NCBI GenBank assembly: GCA_963824345.1
Contig: CAWGOZ010000014.1
Coordinates: 1 to 64,000 of the forward strand
Length of the DNA: 64,000 nucleotides
Source: Palsa-89 sp963824345
GTDB taxonomy: Bacteria > Acidobacteriota > Terriglobia > Bryobacterales > Bryobacteraceae
Direction of reading: 5' to 3'
Position numbers and translations under genes: made by a program. Numbering within the stretch: the first letter of the stretch is position 1; each line of letters begins with the position of its first letter. The notes beneath the pieces were generated by a model. That model saw only the letters and a program-made list of their open reading frames with translations, was not told where the DNA came from and did not search any database. Below are positions 49,842 to 59,000 of the stretch, one piece after another.

Positions 49842-51728
49842 TCACTCTGGGACGACGGGCAACCACACCGCGCTGGCTTGGCCGGCCGAATGGAACACGG
49901 TCTCCGTCGCCTTCACGTAATCCGACGGCTGCGCGAAGAAAATATTCGGCACGAAACTCTGCGGATTCCGATCGTACAGCGGGAACCAGCTCGATTGGAT
50001 CTGCACCATGATGCGATGGCCCGGCTCGAACACGTGATTGGTGGTCGGCAGCGCGAAGCGATAACGCTCGGGTTGGCCGGCCGGAATAGCCGATGGATGC
50101 TCAAAGCTCTCGCGGTAGCGCCCTCGAAAAATATCCATGGAAACCGCCAGCTCGTAACCGCCCAGTTCCGGCTGGCTGGGTACCTCATCAGGAAAAACAT
50201 CAATGAGTTTCACCACCCAGTCGGAATCCGTGCCGGTGGTGGCCGCGAAAAGGTCGGCCAGCGGCGCGCCGCTGATTCGCACCGGCGTGGTCAGCGCGGG
50301 CGATGCATATGTCAACACGTCCGTGCGGTCGGCCACCGAGCGCTGATCGGTGACCAGCCACGTCCTCCAGCGGTCCCCGTCGGCGAAACGAACCGGGCGC
50401 GATATATACGGAACCGGCTTGGCGGGATCGGAAACGTAGGAATCCGCCGCCGACGCGGAGCCGGTGGGAGGATCGAATCCCAAGCCGAAGTCCGCTTCCA
50501 GATAGAGCGGCTTCAACGGCGCGGCGCAGCCCTGCTGGCAGGCCAGCGGCCAATTCTTCAAACGATCCCAATGATTCTCGCCGGTGTTGTAAATGAACAC
50601 CGGCGGCGTGTCCGCTTTCGGTGCATCCGTCTTCAGATACTGATCGAAAAACGGCTTCAGCACGTCGCGCCTGAACTCGGTGGCCGTATCGCCTTCCCAC
50701 TTGAACGGGCCGAGATTATAGGCGTCGTAATTCACCTGGCTGTGCCTCCAGGGACCCATCACCAGATAGTTATGATCCCCCTGGCCGTGCGCCTTCAGCG
50801 CCATATAGCAATGAATCGCGCCCCACATGTCTTCCTGGTCCCACAGTCCCTGAATCCACATGGCCGGCACCTGCGGAGGATGTTCGGCAATCAATTTATC
50901 CAGCGCCTGCCCCTGCCAAAACTCGTCGTAAGCGGGATGCTCGATCATTTTCTCGGCCCACGGCAGTTGATCCAAGCCATGCAGACGAGCATACGCACCC
51001 GCCGATCCGGCCTGGCGGAAAGCTTCGTAGTCGTCATAGGCGCCGCGCGGTACGGACTTGCCTTCATCCCGCTTGGCAGTCTGGCCGGAGGTGTAATCGA
51101 AGTTGGTCTGTCGAAAAGCTCCGTAATGAAACCAGTCGTCACCCATCCACCCATCCACCATGGGACTCTCGGGCGCGGCCACCTTCAAGGCCGGATGCGG
51201 ACCCAGCAGGGCCATCACCACTGTGAAACCCTCGTAGGAAGAGCCGAGCATGCCGACTCGTCCGTTCGATTCCGGCGTGTTCTTCACCAGCCAGTCGATA
51301 GTGTCGTAGGCATCGGTGACATGATCCGTCGCGGTCTGGTTCAGCGGACCGCGCACGGGCCGGGTCATCACATAGTCGCCCTCGGACTTATATTTGCCGC
51401 GCACGTCCTGGAAGACGCGGATGTAGCCGCCCTTGACGAAGACTTCGTCTCCCTGCGGCAGGATCGCCAGCATATGCGGGCTGTCGTTGCGTGAGGTGCG
51501 GCCGGCGGCGTTGTAGGGAGTGCGCGTCAGCAGAATGGGCGCGTTCCTGGCTCCTTTAGGCACTACGATGACGGTGTACAGCTTCACTCCGTCGCGCATC
51601 GGGATCATCACTTCGCGCTTGACGTAGTCGTTTTCCGCGGTAGGCGGGGTGAAGGTCTTCGGAATGTCGCTGTCGGCGCCGAACAACGTCAAGGCGAAAA
51701 GAGCTGCGAGTAAGGGTCCCTGCTGCAT
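49842..51728 (-). CDS. CocE/NonD-family alpha/beta-hydrolase, exported
   Basis: A 628-residue serine hydrolase with a signal peptide (MQQGPLLAALFALTLFGADS). The nucleophile Ser164 lies in GSSYEG, the GxSYxG motif of alpha-amino-acid ester hydrolases and X-Pro dipeptidyl peptidases of the S15/CocE group; GLWDQEDM and GPWRHSQ would hold the Asp and His. The C-terminal beta domain (GYELAVSMDIFRGRYRESFE, PGHRIMVQIQSSWFPLYDRNP) is present. Likely acts on acyl or amino acid esters or peptides outside the cytoplasm. Confidence 0.88.
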   Translation of the reverse strand: MQQGPLLAALFALTLFGADSDIPKTFTPPTAENDYVKREVMIPMRDGVKLYTVIVVPKGARNAPILLTRTPYNAAGRTSRNDSPHMLAILPQGDEVFVKGGYIRVFQDVRGKYKSEGDYVMTRPVRGPLNQTATDHVTDAYDTIDWLVKNTPESNGRVGMLGSSYEGFTVVMALLGPHPALKVAAPESPMVDGWMGDDWFHYGAFRQTNFDYTSGQTAKRDEGKSVPRGAYDDYEAFRQAGSAGAYARLHGLDQLPWAEKMIEHPAYDEFWQGQALDKLIAEHPPQVPAMWIQGLWDQEDMWGAIHCYMALKAHGQGDHNYLVMGPWRHSQVNYDAYNLGPFKWEGDTATEFRRDVLKPFFDQYLKTDAPKADTPPVFIYNTGENHWDRLKNWPLACQQGCAAPLKPLYLEADFGLGFDPPTGSASAADSYVSDPAKPVPYISRPVRFADGDRWRTWLVTDQRSVADRTDVLTYASPALTTPVRISGAPLADLFAATTGTDSDWVVKLIDVFPDEVPSQPELGGYELAVSMDIFRGRYRESFEHPSAIPAGQPERYRFALPTTNHVFEPGHRIMVQIQSSWFPLYDRNPQSFVPNIFFAQPSDYVKATETVFHSAGQASAVWLPVVPE

Positions 51729-51744
51729 GCGAACATTTTAGCGT

Positions 51745-52371
51745 ATGAGTGACGATCTTCAGAAGCGGTTCGGACCAATCGACATCTACCTTTTCGATCA
51801 ATTGCTGCGCGGCAGGATCGCGCCTGGGATGCGGATTTTCGACGCCGGCTGCGGTTCCGGACGCAATTTGATCTATTTTCTCAGGGAAGGCTACGAAGTA
51901 TTTGGCGTGGATGCGGACCCGGGGGCGATCGACGCGCTGCGCCATCTGGCTCGGTCGCTCGCGCCGGATCTTCCGGCCGGCAACTTCCGCGGGGAGACCA
52001 TCGAAAGCATGTCGTTCGGCGAAGCTTTTGCCGACGTCGCGATCGCCAGCGCCGTCCTTCATTTCGCCCGCGACGACGGTCATTTTGACGCCATGTTGCG
52101 CGGCGCGTGGCGGGTGTTGAAGCCGGGCGGCCTGTTCTTTTGCCGCCTCGCGTCGTCGATCGGGATGGAAGCCCAGATACAGCGCATCGCTTCCGTGAAC
52201 CCCGGCCGCCGCTTCCTGTTACCCGACGGCTCCCAGCGCTATTTAGTGGACGAAGCGATGCTCGTGAGCCTCACAAAAGATCTGGGCGGGCGATTGGCCG
52301 ATCCGTTGAAGACCACCGTGGTTCAGAACCAGCGCTCCATGACCACGTGGGTGGTGCGGAAAGATGCCTGA
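51745..52371 (+). CDS. Class I SAM-dependent methyltransferase
   Basis: A 208-residue enzyme with motif I IFDAGCGSGRNLIYFL and acidic end VFGVDADPGAID, then ADVAIASAVLHFARDD and AWRVLKPGGLFFCRLAS. Substrate unknown. It is divergent from the CocE-type hydrolase and convergent to gapA. Confidence 0.85.
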   Translation: MSDDLQKRFGPIDIYLFDQLLRGRIAPGMRIFDAGCGSGRNLIYFLREGYEVFGVDADPGAIDALRHLARSLAPDLPAGNFRGETIESMSFGEAFADVAIASAVLHFARDDGHFDAMLRGAWRVLKPGGLFFCRLASSIGMEAQIQRIASVNPGRRFLLPDGSQRYLVDEAMLVSLTKDLGGRLADPLKTTVVQNQRSMTTWVVRKDA

Positions 52372-52374
52372 GAA

Positions 52375-53385
52375 CTACCCCAGGCCTTTTTTGCCCAGAA
52401 AATCGATCAGATCCACCACGCGCATCGAGTAGCCCCACTCGTTGTCGTACCAGGAAATAACGTGCACCAGATCTCCGTCCAGCACCTTGGTGAGGCCGCC
52501 GTCCACGATCGAGCTGTTCGGGTTGTGCAACATGTCGGTGGAAACCACCGGGTCTTCGGTATAGGCCAGGATGCCCTTGAGCGGGCCATTGGCGGCATCC
52601 CGCAGCGCCTTGTTCACTTCCTCGGCAGTGGTCTTTTTGGAGGTCAGCACCACCAGATCCACCACGGAAACATCCGGCGTTGGAACGCGCATCGCATAAC
52701 CGTCCAGCTTGCCCTTCAACTCGGGCATCACCAGCGAGATGGCCTTGGCCGCGCCGGTGGTTGTGGGGATCATGTTCAGCGCTGCCGCGCGCGCCCGCCG
52801 CAAATCCTTGTGAGGAAAATCCAGCACGTTCTGATCGTTGGTGTAGCTGTGAATGGTGGTCATCGATCCTTTGAGGATGCCGAACTTTTCGTGCAGCACC
52901 TTCACCACCGGCGCCAGGCAATTGGTGGTGCAGGAGGCGTTCGAGATGACGTTATGCTTGGCGGGATCGTACATGCTTTCGTTGACGCCGAGCACGATGG
53001 TGATGTCCTCGTCCTTGGCGGGCGCCGAGATGATGACCTTCTTCACGGTCCCTCGCAGGTGCTTGGCTGCGTCCTTTTTATCGGTAAAACTTCCGGTGGA
53101 TTCCACCACTACCTGCACGCCCAGCGAACTCCAGTCCAGTTCGGCCGGATCTTTCACGGCGAAAATCTTGATGCGTTTCCCGGCCACGACGATCGAATCG
53201 CCATCCACTTTCACGTCTTCGTGAAGCTGGCCGAGGATGGAATCGTACTTCAGCAAATGCGCCAGCGTTTTCGTGTCGGTGAGGTCGTTAGCGGCCACAA
53301 AGTCAATGTTGGGATTATGCAGGCCCGCGCGAACCACATTGCGGCCGATCCGGCCGAAGCCGTTAATGCCTACCTTAATGGACAT
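52375..53385 (-). CDS. gapA: Glyceraldehyde-3-phosphate dehydrogenase, type I
   Basis: A 336-residue enzyme for oxidation and phosphorylation of glyceraldehyde 3-phosphate. NAD-binding GINGFGRIGRNVVRA (6-20), the catalytic Cys152 in SNASCTTNCLAP, and the C-terminal SWYDNEWGYSMRVVDL are all present. Asp34 (NDLTD) fits an NAD-preferring enzyme. No other glycolytic gene is next to it. Confidence 0.97.
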   Translation of the reverse strand: MSIKVGINGFGRIGRNVVRAGLHNPNIDFVAANDLTDTKTLAHLLKYDSILGQLHEDVKVDGDSIVVAGKRIKIFAVKDPAELDWSSLGVQVVVESTGSFTDKKDAAKHLRGTVKKVIISAPAKDEDITIVLGVNESMYDPAKHNVISNASCTTNCLAPVVKVLHEKFGILKGSMTTIHSYTNDQNVLDFPHKDLRRARAAALNMIPTTTGAAKAISLVMPELKGKLDGYAMRVPTPDVSVVDLVVLTSKKTTAEEVNKALRDAANGPLKGILAYTEDPVVSTDMLHNPNSSIVDGGLTKVLDGDLVHVISWYDNEWGYSMRVVDLIDFLGKKGLG

Positions 53386-53438
53386 ATCTCTCCAGATTTT
53401 CTTCGGCCCAGTTTCGTTCGGCCAATCTTGATAGCAAC

Positions 53439-54266
53439 CTACTTGACGATCAGAGATGGTGCGGTGGACCCGCCAATATCGGCGTAAGCTTCCTTGATCC
53501 GGGTGACCTTGGAGCCTGTGAAAGTCACAAAGGTAATCTTACCGGGAGGGTCGCCATAGATCCAGTCCTCGTTTTCGGCGCCATTGCTCGAGATGTTGCG
53601 TTCCTTGTGGCGCGGCTTGCCGATGGCCAGCAGAACCTGGTCCCGATCCATGCCCAGAATAACTTTATTCGCCTTGATGGCATTTTGGATGGGCTCCGGC
53701 AGCTTCTCCACGTAATTGTCGGTGGCAGTCTGGGTGTCGAAATTGAGAACGGGCGCCAGAATCTTCTTGATGTCGTCGGCTTTAATGGGAGGAACCGGCC
53801 CATTGAACAACAGCGCGATCGAGGTTCCCCCCGGCGCGTTGGAGTTTTGCTGCGGCCGGTTGATGGGCGCAACCCCGCCGACGCCCACCTGCACGTGATC
53901 TTTCCAGCTACCCCGGTTGGCGCCTCGCATACCGCCGTTGATCTCGAACACGATCTTGTCGTTTTCAATGTTCAAATGCGTAACCTGCACCAGATCCCCT
54001 ACCCGAGCGGCGGGACCGAATTCCCGATCGGCCTGGTCCCAAAAATCCTTGTCCCAGTTGCCGGTGCTATCGAACGGCAGCGGCTTCTTGGAACGCGGAA
54101 GAAGCGTCTTCACAGTGGCGTTTTCCGACAGCATGCCGCGCAGAATCTCAACCCGGTCGTCGTCCGTGAGCTTCTGGGCGCGAGCGCTCGAGGGCCACAA
54201 CGCGCATAACAGGAGGCCGGCGGCGCAAGGTGAAATGCAACAGAACGCTCGGCGCGTAAGGATCAT
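53439..54266 (-). CDS. Exported protein with a BamE/SmpA-like C-terminal domain
   Basis: A 275-residue protein with a Tat-like leader (MILTRRAFCCISPCAAGLLL). The C-terminal part IKANKVILGMDRDQVLLAIGKPRHKER, with EDWIYGDPPGKITFVTFTGSKVTRI, resembles the SmpA/BamE fold. The middle is not recognised. The ATG overlaps the stop of the CPBP protease (ATGA). The longer frame runs antisense-like through the protease gene and was not used. Confidence 0.75.
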   Translation of the reverse strand: MILTRRAFCCISPCAAGLLLCALWPSSARAQKLTDDDRVEILRGMLSENATVKTLLPRSKKPLPFDSTGNWDKDFWDQADREFGPAARVGDLVQVTHLNIENDKIVFEINGGMRGANRGSWKDHVQVGVGGVAPINRPQQNSNAPGGTSIALLFNGPVPPIKADDIKKILAPVLNFDTQTATDNYVEKLPEPIQNAIKANKVILGMDRDQVLLAIGKPRHKERNISSNGAENEDWIYGDPPGKITFVTFTGSKVTRIKEAYADIGGSTAPSLIVK

Positions 54267-55132
54267 GCTTCCTCCTGGGGATCCTGATGCTGGATGGGGG
54301 ACTTTGCGACGTAGAAGAACAAGCCGATCGCCACCGCCGTTGTGAGCAAGCCGCCCTCCGGGCCGTAGGCGCCTCCGCTCCAGCGTGCTCCCAGTTTCCA
54401 ATGCATCGCGTAGCCTGTGACATCCATTGTAAACCCGCTGAGATTGACCCCGAGCAGCGGCAGGGCCCAGTTCCAGCCGAAGTGCAGTCCGATGGGCAGC
54501 CAAAGGCCGCCGCTCCGCAGGTAGGCGTAGCCCAGCACCACGCCCCACAGAATGGTGTTGGTGAGCGCGAGCGCGCCGAAGTTGAGGTTTTGCGAATGGG
54601 CCAGGCCGAACAGCACGGCCACCGGAAGAATGGTGGCGAAGGGGCCAATACCTTTCACCAGTACCTGAAAGCCGTAACCGCGAAACAGCATTTCTTCGCC
54701 CACCGCGCCAAACAGCAGCAGGATGGAAACGAAGAGCATGGACGGCCAGCGGAAATGTTCGTTCGGAACCGACTCCAGATCGGCCCCGCGCAGCGCCAGC
54801 GGAATCACCACCACCACCAAGGCCGCGCCAATCCCGCCCAGCATCCCGAGCGACAGATTACGGCGTGACGCGGGGGACCAGCCCAGCCCGATATCGGCCA
54901 GGTTACCCCGTTCGTAAATGCGCAGCGCGAGGGCATTCGCGACGGCCGCGGCGGCGAAGGTGCCCAGGGTGGAAATGACTAGGACCGGCGCGCCAATGAG
55001 GGCGATGATGATGGGAAAAACGAAATAATAGCCCAGTGCCGCGATCAATGCGAACACACCCACACGCAATGCCAGACCCAGCATCTTTTGGCGCTGGGCG
55101 GCGGCGGTGGAGACTGGCGGCGAGGGTTGCAA
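54263..55132 (-). CDS. CPBP-family intramembrane protease
   Basis: A 289-residue membrane protein with about seven hydrophobic segments. The CPBP/Rce1 motif EEMLFRGYGFQVL (EExxFR) and the later HSQNLNF and IGLHFGWN with the His ligands match the family. Such proteins cleave within the membrane, or act in bacteriocin immunity. It is coupled to the downstream BamE-like gene. Confidence 0.85.
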   Translation of the reverse strand: MQPSPPVSTAAAQRQKMLGLALRVGVFALIAALGYYFVFPIIIALIGAPVLVISTLGTFAAAAVANALALRIYERGNLADIGLGWSPASRRNLSLGMLGGIGAALVVVVIPLALRGADLESVPNEHFRWPSMLFVSILLLFGAVGEEMLFRGYGFQVLVKGIGPFATILPVAVLFGLAHSQNLNFGALALTNTILWGVVLGYAYLRSGGLWLPIGLHFGWNWALPLLGVNLSGFTMDVTGYAMHWKLGARWSGGAYGPEGGLLTTAVAIGLFFYVAKSPIQHQDPQEEA

Positions 55133-55153
55133 GTTCTCAGGGTAGTTGAAATG

Positions 55154-55675
55154 TTACGTGAATAGCGAAATGCCTGCGACGCCGGCCGCTCCGGCAGCGA
55201 TGCAAGCCGCGCCGTTTTCACGCGTGACCCCGCCCAATGCGTAGACCGGCAGTTGAACCGCCGACACGGCCCGCCGGAACACGTCCAGCCCCATGGGCGT
55301 AAGCGATTTGGTAACGCTCGGAAAAATCGGGCCATACACCGCGAAATCGGCGCCCTCGCGCTCGGCCGCGCGCAATTCCTCGATGCTATGGCAGGAGACG
55401 CCGATCAAAAATCCCACGGGGGCGATCCGGCGGATGACTTCGGGCGCCATCGAACCGGCGGGCAGATGAACTCCCTGCGCGCCGCAGGCCAATGCGATAT
55501 CGGTGCGCGTATTCACCAGCACCTTACTCCTTTGTGCAACTCGCCCGACCGCTCTCACCAAATCACTCAGCTCCCGCCCCGAAAGTTCCTTGGCGCGAAT
55601 CTGAATCATGTCGACGCAATCGCGAGCGGCGCGAGCGGCGACGTTGAGCGAATCGGTAATGCAATAGCGCCTCAC
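55154..55675 (-). CDS. Short thiamine-phosphate synthase-like protein (ThiE/TenI)
   Basis: A 173-residue TIM-barrel protein shorter than ThiE (about 210). Family motifs are RYCITDSL, DMIQIRAKELSGREL, TRTDIALACGAQGVHLPAG, GVSCHSIEELRAAEREGADFAVYGPIFPS and YALGGVTRENG. The diphosphate-binding GPIFPSVTKS is intact. GTG at 55675 is used; the longer frame would start in the hairpin element. ThiE joins the pyrimidine and thiazole parts of thiamine; TenI-like relatives do not, so the enzyme role is uncertain. No other thi gene is nearby. Confidence 0.75.
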   Translation of the reverse strand: MRRYCITDSLNVAARAARDCVDMIQIRAKELSGRELSDLVRAVGRVAQRSKVLVNTRTDIALACGAQGVHLPAGSMAPEVIRRIAPVGFLIGVSCHSIEELRAAEREGADFAVYGPIFPSVTKSLTPMGLDVFRRAVSAVQLPVYALGGVTRENGAACIAAGAAGVAGISLFT

Positions 55676-55684
55676 AAGGTCCCT

Positions 55685-55710
55685 TTGTGGCGCACGCACT
55701 CTTGCGTGCC
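55685..55710. repeat. Dispersed hairpin element, copy B
   Basis: TTGTGGCGCACGCACTCTTG followed by CGTGCC. A 7-base-pair stem, GCACGCA with TGCGTGC, closes a CTCT loop. It differs from copy A (39195-39220) at four of 26 positions, including the compensatory central pair. It lies between the ThiE-like gene and modC. Confidence 0.75.
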
Positions 55711-55796
55711 GAGTTCCCCCGCTTTAGCGCCGCACTCATGCCAACGCTTCTTGCGGCGTGTCTGTTCGTCCGCTTTTTCTATGACCCTGAACCGGT

Positions 55797-56867
55797 TCAC
55801 AAAATCCGCAGATCCCGGCTGGGAAACTCGATCACCCATTCCTTCACGCCGTTATATTGTGAGATCTCTTCCGCCCGCACCTCCACTGCAATTTCGCCGG
55901 AAAACTCCAGCCGCAGGCGCTCCGGCTTTTGCACCGTCCGAAGCAGCGTGGCGGGGATCTGATTGAACGCCGGCCGGCCATTCTGAGGCGCCACGGAAAG
56001 CTGATCCGGCCGGACATACAAACAAACCTGGTCGCCAATCAGGCGGCCGGGGAAATAGGGGCCGGCCAGCTCGAAATCCCCAAAGCGCAGCCGGCTGGTA
56101 TTGCGGCCCGGATCGAGCGACCGGATTTCCACCGGCAAGACATTGTAGAGTCCCAGCAATCGCGCGACATCCGCATTGGCGGGCCGTTCGAAAACCTTGC
56201 GCGGCGTCCCGGTCTGCACCGCGCGGCCGTCGCGCAGCACGATCATTTCGTCGGCCAAAGTAAAGCACTCTTCGGTGTCGTGCGTCACCAACAACATAGG
56301 CGTTCCAAACTCCTGCCTCACTTGGCGGAGCACGGAGTAAAGCTCGGCTCTAAGCGGGGCATCCAGACCGCTGGTGGGTTCATCCAGCAACAGTACGCGC
56401 GACGCGCCGATCAATGCCCGCGCGATGGAACAACGCTGCTTCTGCCCGCCGGAAAGCTGATAGGGCCGGCGCCCGGCGACTTCGCCCAAGCGGAACTTTT
56501 CGAGCATTTCGGTCACTTTGCGATGCCGACCGAGACGGGGCGTGCGCTCAGCGGCGAATTCCAGGTTTTGCCGCAGCGTCATGTGCGGAAACAACGCGTA
56601 GTTTTGAAAAACGTAACCGCAGTGCCGCGATCGGGGCGGCAGATGCACTCCGGCCGCGCCGTCGAACAGGATCTGATCGTCCAGCAGAATGCGGCCTTGG
56701 TCGGGGCGCACGAAGCCGGCGATGGAATCCAGCGTGAGGGTTTTTCCGGCCCCGCTCGAACCAAACAGCACCGTCACTCCGTCGGCCGCCCGAAACTCGA
56801 CATCCAGCGAAAAGCCGGCCGCATCGGGACTGGGCGGATACTGCTTGCGAATCTTCGCTTGGATCAT
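55797..56867 (-). CDS. modC: Molybdate ABC transporter ATP-binding protein ModC
   Basis: A 356-residue ATPase: Walker A FGSSGAGKTLTLD, signature LSGGQKQRCSIARAL and Walker B VLLLDEPTSGLD. The C-terminal half has the Mop/TOBE-like fold that binds oxyanion (GDQVCLYVRPDQLSV). It powers uptake of molybdate through ModB. The start ATG at 56867 is used. modA, for the binding protein, is not next to the pair. Confidence 0.88.
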   Translation of the reverse strand: MIQAKIRKQYPPSPDAAGFSLDVEFRAADGVTVLFGSSGAGKTLTLDSIAGFVRPDQGRILLDDQILFDGAAGVHLPPRSRHCGYVFQNYALFPHMTLRQNLEFAAERTPRLGRHRKVTEMLEKFRLGEVAGRRPYQLSGGQKQRCSIARALIGASRVLLLDEPTSGLDAPLRAELYSVLRQVRQEFGTPMLLVTHDTEECFTLADEMIVLRDGRAVQTGTPRKVFERPANADVARLLGLYNVLPVEIRSLDPGRNTSRLRFGDFELAGPYFPGRLIGDQVCLYVRPDQLSVAPQNGRPAFNQIPATLLRTVQKPERLRLEFSGEIAVEVRAEEISQYNGVKEWVIEFPSRDLRIL

Positions 56868-56892
56868 GGGGCTTGAATCATGGCGCTTGGAT

Positions 56893-57576
56893 TCACAACG
56901 CGGTCTGGCGCGGCCCAAAGGGATTGGAGGTGAGGCGGTTGGCCAGCGTCAGAATAAGGAGCGCCACGGCGGAGATAATCAGCACCAGGATGCGGGCCGC
57001 TGCTCCGTTGCCCGCTTCCACGGCGTCGAAAATCGCGATCGAGATGGTTTGCGTGCGGCCTGGAATATCGCCTGCGATCATGAGCGTGACTCCGAAATCG
57101 CCCAGCGATCGGGCAAAAGCCAGCGCGGCCGCCGCCAGAATCGAACGCCGTACCAGCGGCAGCGTCACGCGCCAGAACAGCCGCAGCTCGGTGGCGCCCA
57201 GATTGCGCGCCGCCCGCTCATAGGATCGATCGACATTTTCGAACGCGGCTCGCGCCGACTTTACCAGTAGCGGCGTGGAATGAAACAGCGAAGCCACCAC
57301 CGCCGCCTGCCAGGTGAAGACCAGCGGTCCACCGAAGAGCAATTCATAGAGATGACCGACGGGACTGGCGCGGCCGAGCAGAACCAGCAGATAGTAGCCC
57401 AGGACGGTGGGAGGCAGCACCAGCGGAAGCGTGATGGCCGCATCCAAAGCCTCTTTGCCGCGAAACGTTCGGTTGGCCAGAGTCCATGCCAGCCACAGCC
57501 CGACCGCCAGCGCGATCGCGGTGGAAATCGCGGCCACGCGCAAGCTGAGCCAGAGCGGGAACCAGTCGATGGGCAT
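56893..57576 (-). CDS. modB: Molybdate ABC transporter permease ModB
   Basis: A 227-residue permease with five or six membrane segments: PIDWFPLWLSLRVAAISTAIALAVGLWLA, LPLVLPPTVLGYYLLVLLGR and the cytoplasmic coupling loop ERAARNLGATELRLFWRVTLPL. It is followed by modC after a 25-base gap. Confidence 0.9.
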   Translation of the reverse strand: MPIDWFPLWLSLRVAAISTAIALAVGLWLAWTLANRTFRGKEALDAAITLPLVLPPTVLGYYLLVLLGRASPVGHLYELLFGGPLVFTWQAAVVASLFHSTPLLVKSARAAFENVDRSYERAARNLGATELRLFWRVTLPLVRRSILAAAALAFARSLGDFGVTLMIAGDIPGRTQTISIAIFDAVEAGNGAAARILVLIISAVALLILTLANRLTSNPFGPRQTAL

Positions 57577-57645
57577 GAAGATATTTCATGTTAGCGCAGG
57601 GTGAGATGAAACATCCCAGTGGATTTACGTTCTAAAGCCGAGTCG

Positions 57646-58047
57646 CTAGACGATCACGTCCTGGATGTGCGTAGCGATCCACCACTGGTTGCCGAACGCG
57701 TCTTCCACGCCGGCCATGCGGTCGCCATGCGGCTGGTCGGCTGGCTCGCGAACCAACGTCGCGCCAGCCCGGATCGCCCGCTGATAGACTGCGTCAACTT
57801 CCTCCATATAGAGGTGCAGCATGCCCGGAAAGTGCTTACCGCCCGGCCCTGCCTCGCCCATCATGATGAGCGAATCGCCGATCTTGATCTCGGCGTGCAT
57901 CACGCTTCCATCCGGCCGCTTGAATACGCGGACCTCCGCGGCGCCGAAGGCCTCCTTCGTAAATTCAATTAGCTTGGCCACGCCGGGAACCACCAGATAC
58001 GGGGTTACCGTGTGGTAGCCCTCGGGAATTGGTTTTACTTTCGCCAT
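57646..58047 (-). CDS. VOC-family protein (PhnB/glyoxalase-like)
   Basis: A 133-residue single VOC domain protein: YHTVTPYLVVPGVAKLIEFTKEAFGAAEV, ADQPHGDRMAGVEDAFGNQWWIATHI. The pattern is that of the PhnB-like branch. Substrate unknown. It lies between modB and an AraC regulator on the same strand. Confidence 0.85.
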   Translation of the reverse strand: MAKVKPIPEGYHTVTPYLVVPGVAKLIEFTKEAFGAAEVRVFKRPDGSVMHAEIKIGDSLIMMGEAGPGGKHFPGMLHLYMEEVDAVYQRAIRAGATLVREPADQPHGDRMAGVEDAFGNQWWIATHIQDVIV

Positions 58048-58107
58048 GCAGCCATTGTGCGCCGAATCTCGGACCGCCGTATTGTAAGAAATTGCCCCTT
58101 CGTAACT

Positions 58108-58941
58108 TCAATCCAAGGGCACGTGATTCCGATGCGCCGTCCGTTGGGCGAGATAGGAGGAAGGATTGAGTCCGGAAAACGCCCGGAAATCGTGATTGAA
58201 ATGCGCCTGGTCGAAGTAGCCGGAGTCTAATGCGACGCTCGCCCACTCGACCTGCCGGCCGGCACCCATGCGATCCAGCGCCTGTTGGAAGCGCCGGATG
58301 CGGCAAAACACCTTGGGCGTGAATCCGGTTTCATCGCGAAATACCTGGATAAAGCGCTTGGGGCTGAGGCCGATCCGTTCGCTCACCGATGCGATGGTGG
58401 TGGTATGCGGCGCGGCCGTGAACTGGCGCAGTGCGAATCTAACGGCCGCGTGCCGATCGAATCCTCGCGCCAGTTCCGCCAACAGGGCTTGCTCCAGAAT
58501 CCGGAAACGGGCCTGGTGCGTCGCGGCCTCCAGCACTCGTTCTCGAAGATCCACCCCCGCCCGGCCCCACAGTGCGTCGAGCGATACGTCGGTGTCGCGC
58601 AGCTCGCCGGCCGGCATTCGCAGAAATGGGAACGCCCCACCGGCCCGGAAGGCCACGCCCATGACAGAGACCTGCTCCGCGGTGTCGATCACTACGTATT
58701 CGGAATGAGCGCCGGAGAGCAGGGCCCCGCGGAACTGGCGGCATCGCTCCAGGTCAGCGCGGTCGTAAACGCAGGTGCGGTCCTCCTGCAAGTTGATCAC
58801 AATCTGCATTTCGCCGGTGGGCAGAACTCGCTCCTTGGCGTGCGGTTGCGTGTAGCCTTCGTATAGCCACAACAACTTCACGAATTCAGAAAGCGGAGGT
58901 GGCGGAACGTACTTCAGGACGATCATTTCCGGCCTCTTCAT
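58108..58941 (-). CDS. AraC-family transcriptional regulator
   Basis: A 277-residue regulator. The N-terminal half is the cupin-like sensing part (LPTGEMQIVINLQEDRTCVYD is characteristic of one AraC branch). The C-terminal HTH has IASVSERIGLSPKRFIQVFRDETGFTPK and the second helix pair ending FRAFSGLNPSSYLAQR. Its 5' region overlaps that of the divergent ADOP gene. It may control the VOC gene downstream. Confidence 0.87.
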   Translation of the reverse strand: MKRPEMIVLKYVPPPPLSEFVKLLWLYEGYTQPHAKERVLPTGEMQIVINLQEDRTCVYDRADLERCRQFRGALLSGAHSEYVVIDTAEQVSVMGVAFRAGGAFPFLRMPAGELRDTDVSLDALWGRAGVDLRERVLEAATHQARFRILEQALLAELARGFDRHAAVRFALRQFTAAPHTTTIASVSERIGLSPKRFIQVFRDETGFTPKVFCRIRRFQQALDRMGAGRQVEWASVALDSGYFDQAHFNHDFRAFSGLNPSSYLAQRTAHRNHVPLD

Positions 58942-59000
58942 TTTCCCAAACTGCTCCGAGTCCCGGGGAACTTTTCACGGCTCGCCAACGTACCACGCTC

